Shown: piece after piece, positions 1 through 8,553 of the stretch
How positions within the stretch are numbered: the first letter of the stretch is position 1
How the letters are laid out: each line of letters starts with the position of its first letter
Origin: an uncultured Clostridia bacterium
Lineage (GTDB): Bacteria > Bacillota > Clostridia > TANB77 > CAG-508
Assembly: GCA_944388795.1 (NCBI GenBank)
Contig: CALXKD010000011.1
Coordinates: 1 to 42,083 of the forward strand
Direction: 5' to 3'
DNA length: 42,083 nt
Translations under genes and position numbers: made by a program
Notes under the pieces: generated by a model
What the model saw: the letters and a program-made list of their open reading frames with translations, nothing else
What the model was told of the DNA's origin: nothing
The model's database searches: none

Positions 1-357
1 TTAGGAACAACAGGTTGTGTATCATATATGTTTAATAAAAAAGGTGTTATTGTTATTGAAAAAGAAGCAACATCTATGAGTGAAGATGATTTGATGATGT
101 TAGCATTAGAAGCAGGAGCAGAGGATTTTTCATCAGAAGACGAAATTTATGAAATCACAACAGATCCAGCAGATTTTACAGCTGTTCGTGAAAAATTAGA
201 AGAAGCAGGATTAGAATTCTTACAAGCAGAAGTACAAATGGTACCAACTACCACTGTAAAGTTAGATGAAAAAGGAACAGAAAAAATGGAAAGGTTAATC
301 GAAAATCTGGAAGATTTGGATGATGTTTCAAATATCTATCATAACTGGGAAGAATAA
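1..357 (+). CDS. yebC: YebC/PmpR family protein, C-terminal part (5' truncated)
   Basis: The reading frame is open from base 1, and its first residues (LGTTGCVSYMF) match the conserved middle of YebC/PmpR proteins, so the gene begins upstream of the window; the Met at 28 is internal. About 118 residues remain, covering the acidic C-terminal domains and the usual ending around SNIYHNWEE. The family binds DNA and has been described both as a transcription regulator and as a factor that relieves ribosome stalling. A weak hairpin follows. The family call is firm; the role in this organism is not known. Confidence 0.93.
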   Translation, partial: LGTTGCVSYMFNKKGVIVIEKEATSMSEDDLMMLALEAGAEDFSSEDEIYEITTDPADFTAVREKLEEAGLEFLQAEVQMVPTTTVKLDEKGTEKMERLIENLEDLDDVSNIYHNWEE

Positions 358-362
358 ATGTG

Positions 363-402
363 AATAGATAAATGACAGTAGGAATACAGTTATTTATCTA
401 TT
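363..402 (+). terminator. Hairpin after yebC
   Basis: A 14-bp stem (363-376 with 389-402, one G-U pair) follows the yebC stop. The T tract after it is short and interrupted, so it is only a probable terminator. Confidence 0.5.
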
Positions 403-463
403 TATATTATAAAAAGAGTAATATAAAAATTTAGTAGAGTAAAATGCTCGAATGGAGGTTTTT

Positions 464-2416
464 ATGGGACAAAAGAAGAATAAAGGATTGTTAATAGCAA
501 TAATTGTCATATTGGTTATTATCATACTCCTAGTAGGTGTAATGGCATATTTATATATCTTTACAGATATATTTAAAAGTAATAAACAATTATTTTTTAA
601 ATATACCTCACAAATTGTTCAAAATGAGAATGGCTTTATAGATAATCAATTGATACAATATTTTGAGAAAAAGAAGAGTACAAGTTATGAAAATAGCGGG
701 GAAATAACATTTGAAGTATCTATTCCGAATATGGAAGATGATTTAGAATTGGCGAATAATTTTAATATTACTTTTTCTGGTAAAGAAGATCCTAGTAATG
801 TAAAATCAGAAAAAGAAATTCGTGTAAATTATTCAGATAATGTCAATTTTCCATTAATATATAGAAAAACAAATAATATAACAGGTATACAAACAGAATA
901 TATAGGTAGTAATTTCGTAGCTGTTAAAAATGATGAGGAAGTTTCTGGACTTGAAGATATAAATCATATATTGCAATTGCAAAATTTGGAATTTTCTAAT
1001 GAAGAAATACAAAATTTAAAAACAACATATTTTGATAATATATTGAATCAATTAGATGACAATAAATTTTCTACACTAACAGAGGGAGATTTAACAGGAT
1101 ACAGATTAACTTTAACAGGAGAAGAATTAAAAAATGTATTGGTTCAAATATTAAATGTGTTGAAAACAGATGAAAACACAATGCATAAACTAAATGAAAT
1201 ATTGGGAAGTGTGGATTCTGCTTCACAACTTGATACAGATTCTATAGATGAATTAATAGAAAATATCAATAATACGTTAGAAATCAATAATAATATAGAA
1301 ATAACTGTATATGCAGCAGGAGGAAATCTTAATAGGATTGATATAGGAATGGCATCAAATACATTAACTATTAGCAAAGAAAAAAATGACCAAGCAATAA
1401 CTTATACAATATCTGTAAATGTAGCAGAGAATGATACAAGTGTTGACTTTACAGCAACATATACAGGAATCAATTCAGATAATGTAAATGAAACTTATGG
1501 GATTGCATTAGAAGGAACGTATGAAGATACAAATATATTAAATCAAACAGGAGAGGCACAAGATACATTAAGTGTTTCAAGTGAAAGAGAAAGCATACAA
1601 TTATTAATAACAACTGTTCAATCAAAGAAAACGGAGGCTGGACAAGATAGTACACAAATTAGTGATACAGATATAGAAGAAGAGTTATCATCTGGAACGA
1701 ATGAAATTTATACAGATATGCGTTTAGAAAGAGAAAGTGATACAAACTTTCAAATTACATTTATAAGTACAGGAGATAGTTTTGTTATTAATAATACAGG
1801 AGAAATTGTTGAAGAGCCTGAAGAAGCTTCAACAGAAGCAGAGTCAGCAAATAGTACACAAAATGGAGCAAGTCATTATACATACACAATCACAAACCAG
1901 GTACAATTTACAGATGGAGTAGAAATAGAAGATTTAACAGAAGATAATGCGGTTATCTTAAATGATAGAGATGATGCTTATGTAACCAATTTGATGAGTG
2001 CAATAGAGCAAAGATTGGTAGAGGTTAATCAAACACAAATGGAAGAATTAGGGGTATCAGAAAGTGAAAATCCAATTCAATATATAATTCCATCATTTTT
2101 ATTGATAGGAACAAATACAACACAAATAAATGAACAAGAAGTAAATACATTTAATGCGAAATTTGAGCTATATGAGAGCACAAATACAAAAGGAGCAACT
2201 GTAAAAGGATTATTGACCACTATCCAAAATAATAATGAAACAGATGGAAATAATAAAATAGAAGAAATTAATGTGGATGGAGAAGAATATGAAGTTACAG
2301 AACAAAATATAACCTATTTAAAAAGTAGTATTAATGTAGAGGATGCATATAGAGTAGAGTTTGAAAAAGATAGTAATACAGGCTTGATTTATCGAGCAGT
2401 TATTAATAAAAGATAG
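464..2416 (+). CDS. Membrane-anchored extracytoplasmic protein of unknown function
   Basis: Unrecognised protein of 650 residues. The start is set at ATG 464 because GGAGG at 454-458 lies 5 bases upstream; an ATG at 452 overlaps that ribosome site. Residues about 7-30 form a single strongly hydrophobic segment after a KKNKG stretch, so the protein is probably anchored with its bulk outside. The rest is acidic, rich in Asn, Thr and Glu and low in Cys, with long stretches that look like beta-strand repeats, plus a Glu/Ser/Ala-rich low-complexity patch around residues 450-475. It sits alone between hairpins, so context gives no function. It could be a spore-envelope or surface lipoprotein-like protein, but no motif supports a specific role. 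Confidence 0.8.
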   Translation: MGQKKNKGLLIAIIVILVIIILLVGVMAYLYIFTDIFKSNKQLFFKYTSQIVQNENGFIDNQLIQYFEKKKSTSYENSGEITFEVSIPNMEDDLELANNFNITFSGKEDPSNVKSEKEIRVNYSDNVNFPLIYRKTNNITGIQTEYIGSNFVAVKNDEEVSGLEDINHILQLQNLEFSNEEIQNLKTTYFDNILNQLDDNKFSTLTEGDLTGYRLTLTGEELKNVLVQILNVLKTDENTMHKLNEILGSVDSASQLDTDSIDELIENINNTLEINNNIEITVYAAGGNLNRIDIGMASNTLTISKEKNDQAITYTISVNVAENDTSVDFTATYTGINSDNVNETYGIALEGTYEDTNILNQTGEAQDTLSVSSERESIQLLITTVQSKKTEAGQDSTQISDTDIEEELSSGTNEIYTDMRLERESDTNFQITFISTGDSFVINNTGEIVEEPEEASTEAESANSTQNGASHYTYTITNQVQFTDGVEIEDLTEDNAVILNDRDDAYVTNLMSAIEQRLVEVNQTQMEELGVSESENPIQYIIPSFLLIGTNTTQINEQEVNTFNAKFELYESTNTKGATVKGLLTTIQNNNETDGNNKIEEINVDGEEYEVTEQNITYLKSSINVEDAYRVEFEKDSNTGLIYRAVINKR

Positions 2417-2427
2417 GTAAAAGAAGA

Positions 2428-2469
2428 AGGTCTTTTAGCAAAATAGATGCTAAGAGGCTTATTTTTTTT
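2428..2469 (+). terminator. Intrinsic terminator
   Basis: A 13-bp stem (2428-2440 with 2448-2460, a few G-U pairs) and 7-base loop are followed by an eight-T run at 2462-2469. It closes the unit of the 464-2416 gene before spoIIIA. Confidence 0.85.
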
Positions 2470-2532
2470 GTAATAATTTAAGGAAAAAAGAATATATATA
2501 TATTGAAAAAAACTGCTAGAAGGAGTGGAAAA

Positions 2533-3403
2533 ATGGAAAAGCTTTTAGAAATTGTTAAGTTCTTTCCAATGAATTTGTCTAATATTATATATAATACCAT
2601 TATTTCAAATAATAGGATAAAAGATGAATTGCAAGAAATTAGAATAAGAGTGGATAGACCACTGATTTTAAAATTAAGAGATAGTGAAATGATTGTAGAA
2701 TATAAAATTACACAAAATGAAATCTTACAAATAGTGGAAAGATTATGTGAAAATTCTATATATGCATATAAAAAACAATTATGCGAAGGATATATTACAA
2801 TACGAGGAGGGCATCGAGTAGGAATAACTGGAACAACAGTTGTTGAGAATGGAGAAATTATCAATATAAAATATATAACAAGCTTAAATTTTAGAATAGC
2901 AAGAGAAGTATTGAATTGTAGTAATCGAATTATCGGACAAGTCATAGATGCCAAAAATCAAACCATATTCAATACGCTAATTATATCACCACCAGGGAAA
3001 GGAAAAACCACTATCTTAAGAGATTTAATTCGTAAATTAAGTAATGGAATAACAGAGATTAATTTTAAAGGGAAAACTTGTGGAGTAGTTGATGAAAGAG
3101 GAGAAATAGCTGCTATGTATAGAGGAATTCCACAAAATGATGTGGGGATGAGGACAGATATTATTGATAATGTTTCAAAAGCCAAAGGAATAAAAATGTT
3201 AATTAGAACAATGGCACCAGAAATTATTGCTTGTGATGAAATTGGAGGAATAGAAGATATACGGAGCAATAGAAGAAGCAATGTTATCAGGTGTAAAAGG
3301 TATATTTACAATGCATGGCAAAAATATAGAGGATATTCATGCTAATAAATATATAAAAAAACTAATAGATGGAAAAATCATAGAAAAAATCATTTTTATA
3401 TAG
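2533..3403 (+). CDS. spoIIIAA: Stage III sporulation ATPase SpoIIIAA, read with a +1 shift at 3262
   Basis: SpoIIIAA is the AAA-type ATPase of the mother-cell SpoIIIA complex. ATG 2533 has AGGAG at 2521-2525; a TTG at 2503 is also in frame but has no ribosome site. Visible motifs are a Walker A (SPPGKGKTT, about residues 151-159), VVDERGEIA, and a Walker B-like IIACDEIGG. Just after DEIGGIEDI the frame meets CGG at 3262 and then runs into an unrelated tail with a stop at 3343-3345. Skipping the C at 3262 restores the family ending (GAIEEAML, GVKGIFTMHG) to a TAG at 3401, giving 289 residues, close to the usual size of about 300. The conserved tail argues against a dead gene. First gene of the spoIIIA operon. 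Confidence 0.88.
3262..3265 (+). other. Putative +1 recoding site CGG-A in spoIIIAA
   Basis: Zero-frame codons here read GAT ATA CGG AGC. Dropping the C gives GAT ATA GGA GCA and rejoins the conserved SpoIIIAA reading frame. The same four bases mark the shifts in accA and the Nudix gene. Confidence 0.7.
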
Positions 3404-3471
3404 TTCTAAAAGAAAAGGACGTGCATATAATATATAAAAATATATAATAAATGAGGGGACAAGATTATTAT

Positions 3472-3981
3472 ATGCAGATATTAAAATATTTTATGCTGTT
3501 ATTAATATTTATATCATCAAGCTTGATAGGAAAATATATATCAAAGAAATATACGTATCGATTAGAAGAATTAGAAGAAATTAGAAATATCTTAAATGTT
3601 TTTAAATCAAAAATTCGATTTACATATGAACCTATTCCAGAAATATTTAAAGAAATAGCTAGTCAAGCAAAAGCAAATATAGGAGAAATCTTTGAAGAGG
3701 CACGAAAAAATATGAAGGTGCTAAGTGCTGGAGAGGCTTGGGAAAAAGCCGTACAAGCAAGCGAAACCAATCTCACAATAGAGGATAAAAATGTATTATT
3801 TATGCTTTCTAAAATGTTGGGACAAACAGATGTGGAAGGACAAATTAGTCAAATAGAAGTGACAGAAGAATTTTTAGAAAAACAAATAAAAGAAGCTGAG
3901 GAAGAAAAAAATAAAAATGAAAAGCTATATAGCAGATTGGGAACGACAATAGGATTAGCAATTGTAATCATTTTAATATAA
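3472..3981 (+). CDS. spoIIIAB: Stage III sporulation protein SpoIIIAB
   Basis: Second gene of the spoIIIA operon, 169 residues from ATG 3472 (family about 170). An upstream in-frame ATG at 3451 would add seven residues not expected in the family; neither start has an ideal ribosome site (AGGGG at 3454-3458). The protein has an N-terminal membrane segment (ILKYFMLLLIFISSSLIG), a charged helical middle that begins with RLEELEEIRNIL, and a C-terminal membrane segment (LGTTIGLAIVIILI), the layout typical of SpoIIIAB, whose soluble fold resembles type II secretion GspF. It belongs to the channel complex that links mother cell and forespore. Confidence 0.92.
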   Translation: MQILKYFMLLLIFISSSLIGKYISKKYTYRLEELEEIRNILNVFKSKIRFTYEPIPEIFKEIASQAKANIGEIFEEARKNMKVLSAGEAWEKAVQASETNLTIEDKNVLFMLSKMLGQTDVEGQISQIEVTEEFLEKQIKEAEEEKNKNEKLYSRLGTTIGLAIVIILI

Positions 3982-3997
3982 AGGAGAAACACTTAAA

Positions 3998-4192
3998 ATG
4001 GATATTAATTTGTTATTCAAAATAGCGGCAATAGGGATATTAGTAGCTGTTTTACACCAAGTACTAGTAAGAGCTGGAAGAGAGGATCAAGCGATGATGA
4101 CGACTTTAGCAGGTTTAGTCATTGTTTTAACAATGGTCATAAAAGAAATTAGTGAATTATTTGATACTGTTAGAACCATATTTGGGTTATAA
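3998..4192 (+). CDS. spoIIIAC: Stage III sporulation protein SpoIIIAC
   Basis: Small integral membrane protein of 64 residues, the usual SpoIIIAC size, with two hydrophobic segments. The conserved features HQVLVRAGREDQA and the following hydrophobic LAGLVIVLTMV are present. A good AAAGGAG precedes the ATG, 16 bases after spoIIIAB. It pairs with SpoIIIAD in the mother-cell membrane part of the SpoIIIA complex. Confidence 0.95.
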   Translation: MDINLLFKIAAIGILVAVLHQVLVRAGREDQAMMTTLAGLVIVLTMVIKEISELFDTVRTIFGL

Positions 4193-4233
4193 AGTTTATA
4201 GGAAATTTTTAAATAAATAAAAAGGATGTACTC

Positions 4234-4620
4234 ATGGAGATTATTAGAATTATAGGGATTGGATTAATTGCATTAATTATCATAATATTATTAAAGCAGT
4301 ATAAACCAGAATTTGCAATTTATATAAGTCTATTGACAGGTGCTCTTATATTGCTGTTATTAATGGACCAGTTAACAGGAATTATCAATTTAATACAATC
4401 CATTGCAGGAAAAGCAAATATCAATAGTCAATTTTTAGCATTATTAATAAAAATTACAGGAATTGCATTTCTTTCAGAATTTGCTGTGAGTATATGCAGA
4501 GATTCAGGCGAAGGTGCAATTGCAAGTAAAATAGAGTTGGGAAGTAAAATTGTGATTATATCCATGTCAATTCCAATTATATCTAGTTTACTGGAGATTA
4601 TATTACAAGTTTTGCCTTAA
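4234..4620 (+). CDS. spoIIIAD: Stage III sporulation protein SpoIIIAD
   Basis: 128-residue membrane protein with three or four hydrophobic helices (IIGIGLIALIIIILL at the start, then ISLLTGALILLLLMDQL, ALLIKITGIAFLSEFA, and a C-terminal helix). The LSEFAVSICRDSGEGAIASKIEL stretch, shown here only as a landmark, is the signature conserved region of SpoIIIAD. Position between AC and AE matches the standard operon order. Confidence 0.95.
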   Translation: MEIIRIIGIGLIALIIIILLKQYKPEFAIYISLLTGALILLLLMDQLTGIINLIQSIAGKANINSQFLALLIKITGIAFLSEFAVSICRDSGEGAIASKIELGSKIVIISMSIPIISSLLEIILQVLP

Positions 4621-4683
4621 AATTCATAAAATTTAATTTAAAAGAACTTAAAGAAATATTTCTGAAGTTCATAAGGAGTAAAA

Positions 4684-5835
4684 GTGAGAAAAATCATATA
4701 TATCTTTGTATTTGCTATTATTTTCATAAATCTAATGATACCAATTTCAATTGCAAATGAAGAAGAAACTCTAGAAGAACAGCAAGAGGAATTTGGAATT
4801 AGTGAGTTTATCGAAGAGGCAAATACATATTCAGGTGAATTTTTTGAAGATATAGATATGAATGAAATTCTAAATAATGCAATAAAAGGGGAAGTAGATA
4901 ATCAAACTTTATTCAAGAAGGTATTAGGGTTAATAGGAGGAGAACTCATAGATGGATTAAGTGTATTAGGAAGTATTTTAGCAATTGTTGTCATACATAG
5001 TATTTTAAAATCAGTCAGTGAAAGTTTGGAAAATGATACAATTTCAAAACTCATTTACTATGTTCAATATATTTTAATTGTTACGATTATCATGATGAAT
5101 TTTTTAGATATTGTACAAGTTGTAAAAGATACATGTAATAACTTAGTGGGTTTTATGAATATATTAATACCTTTGTTGATTTCTCTTATGATATATACAG
5201 GAAGTATAGCAACAAGTGGCATATTAGAACCAATTATCCTATTTTTAATAAACTTCATTGGAAATATGATACAAACAATCATTATCCCTATTGTCCTAAT
5301 TTTCACGAGTTTAATTGTTATATCCAAAATATCTGATAATGTGCAAATAGATAAATTATCCAAATTTTTGAAATCTGGAGTGGTTTGGTTTTTCGGGATT
5401 ATTCTTACCGTTTTTGTTGGTGTTATTTCATTAGAAGGAACACTTTCTAGTAGTGTAGATGGAATAACAGCCAAAACGACAAAAGCAGTTGTTAGCTCAG
5501 CGGTTCCTGTAGTGGGAAAAATATTAGGAGATGCTGTTGATACAGTTTTAGGATGTGGAATTATTCTAAAAAATGCAGTAGGCTTGATAGGTGTGATAGT
5601 TGTAGTAGGAATATGTATCATGCCCATTTTGAAATTGGGAATTCTCACAATGGCATATAAACTGATGTCAGCAATTTGTGAACCAATTGCAGATAAAAAT
5701 ATAACTAGTTTATTGGATCAAATAGGAGATGTATATAAAATTTTTCTGGCAATTTTATGTTCTATATCAGTTATGTTAATTGTAGGAACAGCATTGGTGG
5801 TTAAGATTTCAAATACAGGAATGATGTATAGGTAG
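4684..5835 (+). CDS. spoIIIAE: Stage III sporulation protein SpoIIIAE
   Basis: 383-residue polytopic membrane protein with an N-terminal signal-like segment ending near PISIANEEE, an acidic stretch, then about seven or eight hydrophobic segments (for example LGSILAIVVIHSIL and VLIFTSLIVISKI). It uses a GTG start at 4684 with AAGGAG at 4674-4679. Length and layout fit SpoIIIAE, the largest membrane subunit of the SpoIIIA channel and a relative of polytopic transporter-like proteins. Confidence 0.95.
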   Translation: MRKIIYIFVFAIIFINLMIPISIANEEETLEEQQEEFGISEFIEEANTYSGEFFEDIDMNEILNNAIKGEVDNQTLFKKVLGLIGGELIDGLSVLGSILAIVVIHSILKSVSESLENDTISKLIYYVQYILIVTIIMMNFLDIVQVVKDTCNNLVGFMNILIPLLISLMIYTGSIATSGILEPIILFLINFIGNMIQTIIIPIVLIFTSLIVISKISDNVQIDKLSKFLKSGVVWFFGIILTVFVGVISLEGTLSSSVDGITAKTTKAVVSSAVPVVGKILGDAVDTVLGCGIILKNAVGLIGVIVVVGICIMPILKLGILTMAYKLMSAICEPIADKNITSLLDQIGDVYKIFLAILCSISVMLIVGTALVVKISNTGMMYR

Positions 5836-5843
5836 GGGAAGTT

Positions 5844-6470
5844 ATGATAGAATTTTTAAGTGCATGGGCAAAAAGTATAGGATTAGCGATTATCATTATA
5901 TCCATATTAGAAATGCTATTACCCAATAATAAAACAAAAAAATATGTAAGAATGGTATTTGGAATATATATTATCTTTAATATCATATCACCATTTATAA
6001 AAAATAAAGACATATTAGATGTGAGCACATATGATTTTCATGAATATAGTAATTATATAACCAATCAAAGTAGTATGAATGAATCCTCTATGGATAGTAG
6101 AATAGAGCAGATATATATAGAGGAATTGGAAAAAGATATAACGAAAAAAGTAAATGATTTGGGATATAATGTTACAACATGTAATGTTTATGCAACCTTA
6201 TCAAGTGATAATGAAGAAAACTATATAGAAGAAATTGTGTTAACTGTTGAAAAGAGTGAAAAACAACAAAATGAAGAAGAAACAATAGAAGATACATTAG
6301 TCAATGAAATTCAAAAGATAAAACCAATAAACACAACCATTGAAGAAGTGGATAGAAATATAGATGAACAAGATAACAAACAAAATATAAATAATCGTGA
6401 TGTTCAAAAGATAAAAAAATTCTTAAAAGAAGAATATGGAGTTGAGGAAACATGTTTAAAGATAAATTGA
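5844..6470 (+). CDS. spoIIIAF: Stage III sporulation protein SpoIIIAF
   Basis: 208 residues, typical for SpoIIIAF. Two N-terminal membrane helices (SIGLAIIIISILEMLLP and YVRMVFGIYIIFNIISPFI) with the conserved LPNNKTKKYVRMVFGIY region are followed by a soluble, Asn/Glu-rich ring-building-type domain ending KKFLKEEYGVEE. The start has AGGGGAAGT just upstream, 8 bases after spoIIIAE. The end overlaps spoIIIAG by 19 bases, consistent with coupled translation. Confidence 0.94.
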   Translation: MIEFLSAWAKSIGLAIIIISILEMLLPNNKTKKYVRMVFGIYIIFNIISPFIKNKDILDVSTYDFHEYSNYITNQSSMNESSMDSRIEQIYIEELEKDITKKVNDLGYNVTTCNVYATLSSDNEENYIEEIVLTVEKSEKQQNEEETIEDTLVNEIQKIKPINTTIEEVDRNIDEQDNKQNINNRDVQKIKKFLKEEYGVEETCLKIN

Positions 6471-7072
6471 AGGGATTAATCAATCCGGAAGAAGGAAATC
6501 AGAATAACAAAAAGAAGATAGAAAATTTGGTTTTTTTTGTGATTGTATTAATTATAACAATTGTCATCATTAATATAATATGGAATGGGGACAAAAACAG
6601 TAGTAATAGCGAAAGTGTAAAAAATGATACTTCGAAACAGTTAGCTAGTAAAAATACGACTTCATTAGAAGTGTCTAGCGGTACTACAAATGAACTAGAA
6701 ATAAGATTAAAAGAAATTTTATCAAAAATTCAAGGAGTCGGAGAAGTAGAAGTATTGATTAATTATTCGGAATCTAGTGAAATTGTTCCTATGTATAATG
6801 AAAATACAAAAACAAGTAATACAGCAGAAACGGATACATCAGGAGGAACAAGAACAATACAAGAAACAGACTCACAAAAGGAAATTATCTATGAAGAAAA
6901 TGACGGAGAAAAAACACCTATTACACAAAAAGTAGTAGAGCCTAAAATAGAGGGAGCAATTATTACTGCCAAAGGGGCAAATAATGCAGATGTAAAAAGT
7001 AGTATTATCCAAGCTGTCGAAGCAGTGACAGGTTTAGCAACTCATAAGATACAAGTGTTTGAAATGAATTGA
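6452..7072 (+). CDS. spoIIIAG: Stage III sporulation protein SpoIIIAG
   Basis: 206 residues with one membrane helix (about residues 26-46) and a periplasm-like ring-building domain; SpoIIIAG of other species forms a large ring in the intermembrane space. Conserved landmarks are RLKEILSKIQGVGEVEVLI, PKIEGAIITAKGA and AVEAVTGLATHKIQVF. A Ser/Thr-rich insert lies between the two halves, as in the family. Starts inside spoIIIAF with GAGG upstream. Confidence 0.95.
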   Translation: MFKDKLKGLINPEEGNQNNKKKIENLVFFVIVLIITIVIINIIWNGDKNSSNSESVKNDTSKQLASKNTTSLEVSSGTTNELEIRLKEILSKIQGVGEVEVLINYSESSEIVPMYNENTKTSNTAETDTSGGTRTIQETDSQKEIIYEENDGEKTPITQKVVEPKIEGAIITAKGANNADVKSSIIQAVEAVTGLATHKIQVFEMN

Positions 7073-7100
7073 ATTGTACATATCCAATTGAATGTCGAAT

Positions 7101-7127
7101 TTGGGACGTTTCCGTTTGGGACATTTT
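7101..7127 (+). repeat. Solitary half of the GGGAC palindromic element
   Basis: TTGGGACG...GTTTGGGACATTTT lies between spoIIIAG and spoIIIAH and nearly matches one arm of the 39-bp inverted repeat at 24529-24625, including a nearby CCAATTG at 7084-7090. Only one arm is visible here. It interrupts an otherwise tightly packed operon without a T-run hairpin. Confidence 0.7.
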
Positions 7128-7170
7128 CTTAAAATGAAACTATCAGGAAAAAATGAAAGGAGATAAAAGT

Positions 7171-7836
7171 ATGAAAATAATGAAAGGATTATTTAAGAAG
7201 AATCAAGTGATTATTTATGTGATAGCATTAATGTTAGTGACAGCTGGATATCTAAATTATACGACCAACACAGCAGAGCAAGTATCTGCTCAAACAGCTA
7301 TGGAAATGGAAGCAAATGATGATATGCAAATTGCTGATATAGGAGATGCAACATTAGTAAATAGTAATGATGTAGTAACCAATTCGATAGATGCCAATAC
7401 TACAAATACAGAAAATGCAAGTATGACAGATACAAATACAACGACAAATACTTCTAACACATCAACCGAAACAAATGCCACTATAACGAGTGATGAATAT
7501 TTTACAAAATCAAAATTAGAAAGAGATACCATGTATTCACAAATGATTGAAAGTTATGAAAATGTATTAAATAGTAGCAATTCTCTTGAAACACAAAAAC
7601 AAAGTGCAACAGAGGAAATTAAAAAAATAAATGATACCAAAAATAGTATTATGATTTGTGAAAATTTAATTAGTACAAAAGGATTTACGAATAATATTAT
7701 ATTTGTAAATGGAGATAGTATTAGTGTGATTATTGGTGTAGAAGAATTAAAACAAGAAGAAGTAGCACAGATACAAAATATTATTTCTAGAGAATTAAAT
7801 GCTGAGATTGAAAATATACATATATCCACAAAATAA
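7171..7836 (+). CDS. spoIIIAH: Stage III sporulation protein SpoIIIAH
   Basis: 221 residues from ATG 7171, chosen because AAAGGAG at 7156-7162 lies 8 bases upstream; the in-frame ATG at 7153 overlaps that site. One membrane helix (VIIYVIALMLVTAGYLNY), then an Asn/Thr-rich flexible linker (about residues 45-110) and a C-terminal YscJ/FliF-like ring-building domain (ISVIIGVEELKQEEVAQIQNII). In the family this domain binds SpoIIQ across the two forespore membranes; a spoIIQ candidate is at 27465. Last gene of the operon, closed by a strong hairpin. Confidence 0.93.
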   Translation: MKIMKGLFKKNQVIIYVIALMLVTAGYLNYTTNTAEQVSAQTAMEMEANDDMQIADIGDATLVNSNDVVTNSIDANTTNTENASMTDTNTTTNTSNTSTETNATITSDEYFTKSKLERDTMYSQMIESYENVLNSSNSLETQKQSATEEIKKINDTKNSIMICENLISTKGFTNNIIFVNGDSISVIIGVEELKQEEVAQIQNIISRELNAEIENIHISTK

Positions 7837-7888
7837 AAAATTGCTTAAGAATATTAGATATTTTAATAAAATATTCTTAAGCAATTTT
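7837..7888. terminator. Bidirectional terminator between spoIIIAH and an HTH gene
   Basis: A perfect 19-bp stem (7837-7855 with 7870-7888) has A-rich left and T-rich right flanks, so it can end spoIIIAH on the plus strand and the 7877-8083 gene on the minus strand. It overlaps the last codons of the minus-strand gene. Confidence 0.9.
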
Positions 7889-8083
7889 ATTTGCCATAAT
7901 CCTTATATATTCGCCTAATTCTTCATCTGTCAAATCTAGTTCTAAAATCAGATTTTTCAAAACATCTCGTCTAGGCAAATCTTCTTCATTATCAATTCGT
8001 ATATATTGTCTTAAACTAATTCCTAGTATTTCAGACATTTTCTCTTGTGTATATTTTTTTGCCTTTCTTTTTTCTTTTATCAT
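7877..8083 (-). CDS. Small XRE-type HTH regulator
   Basis: 68-residue protein made almost wholly of a helix-turn-helix: RKAKKYTQEKMSEILGISLRQYIRIDNEE has the Cro/C1 spacing (helix 2 QEKMSEILG, recognition helix SLRQYIRIDN). The ATG at 8083 has GGTGAT upstream. A perfect 15-base palindrome at 8143-8157 lies between probable -35 and -10 elements in front of it, so autorepression is likely. Its neighbour at 8189-8464 is a second XRE gene in the same direction. No effector domain is present; targets are unknown. Confidence 0.8.
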   Translation of the reverse strand: MIKEKRKAKKYTQEKMSEILGISLRQYIRIDNEEDLPRRDVLKNLILELDLTDEELGEYIRIMANKIA

Positions 8084-8142
8084 AACATCACCTTAAATTA
8101 ATGCTTAAAGTAATTATGACATAAAAAGATATTGAATTGTAT

Positions 8143-8157
8143 TGACATTTAATGTCA
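8143..8157. promoter_or_regulatory. Palindromic operator in the promoter of the 7877-8083 HTH gene
   Basis: TGACATTTAATGTCA is a perfect palindrome. On the minus strand it fills the spacer between TTGTAT and TACAAT (18 bases), the ideal place for a repressor that blocks RNA polymerase. Which of the two HTH proteins binds it cannot be told. Confidence 0.65.
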
Positions 8158-8171
8158 GCATACAAATATAC

Positions 8172-8197
8172 AAAAAACAAGCTAAAAATTAGCTTGC
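8172..8197 (-). terminator. Terminator of the 8189-8464 HTH gene
   Basis: Read on the minus strand, an 8-bp stem (CAAGCTAA/TTAGCTTG) with a 3-base loop is followed by a six-T run. It overlaps the end of the gene. Confidence 0.8.
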
Positions 8198-8464
8198 ATT
8201 ATCTTCTTTAAATTCTGTTATGAAATCGCCTAAGAGTTCTTCAACAGGAACCTTGAAAATATAGGAAAAAGCATATAATTCATAATCTTTAATAATTCTA
8301 TCTCCTTTTTCTAATTTATGAAGAGATGGTTTAGGAATATCAATTCCAAGTAAGGCCAACTTGGTAGATAAAGCAGATAAAGATAAATGATTTTTTATTC
8401 GTAGTTCCCTAATTTTTTTATTAGAAACATTTAAATGATTATTATATTTACTACATTGATACAT
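8189..8464 (-). CDS. XRE-family HTH regulator
   Basis: 91 residues. The HTH runs KIRELRIKNHLSLSALSTKL followed by PSLHKLEKGDR, the classic Cro/C1 pattern, after a short N-terminal arm (MYQCSKYNNHLNV) and before a short acidic tail (EELLGDFITEF). AAAGGA lies upstream of the ATG at 8464. A long imperfect palindrome sits over its probable -10 region. It may act together with the second HTH gene downstream; both face away from the surface-protein gene at 8656, whose promoter lies just beyond, so that gene is a candidate target. This link is inference. Confidence 0.82.
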   Translation of the reverse strand: MYQCSKYNNHLNVSNKKIRELRIKNHLSLSALSTKLALLGIDIPKPSLHKLEKGDRIIKDYELYAFSYIFKVPVEELLGDFITEFKEDNAS

Positions 8465-8474
8465 AGGCGAAATC

Positions 8475-8512
8475 CTTTCAAAATATTACAATTATTGTAT
8501 AGTATTTGAAAG
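8475..8512. promoter_or_regulatory. Imperfect palindrome upstream of the 8189-8464 HTH gene
   Basis: Arms CTTTCAAAATATTACAA (8475-8491) and the inverted counterpart at 8495-8512 pair with two changes and one gap. On the minus strand TACAAT within it fits a -10 box. It is a likely autoregulatory operator; the -35 is poor. Confidence 0.55.
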
Positions 8513-8553
8513 TAAAAACGTACGCACTAGAGATACGAAATTTAAAAAATATA

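Noticed and set aside
2503..3345. spoIIIAA, accA and the Nudix gene as ordinary pseudogenes
   Set aside because: The sequence after each shift keeps strong family conservation, including a perfect Nudix box and the AccA tail, and all three shifts fall on the same CGG-A tetramer. Sequencing error stays possible but would have to be motif-specific.
5064..5648. Long minus-strand frames opposite spoIIIAE, accD and others
   Set aside because: They lack ribosome sites and known motifs and mirror the codon pattern of well-supported plus-strand genes.
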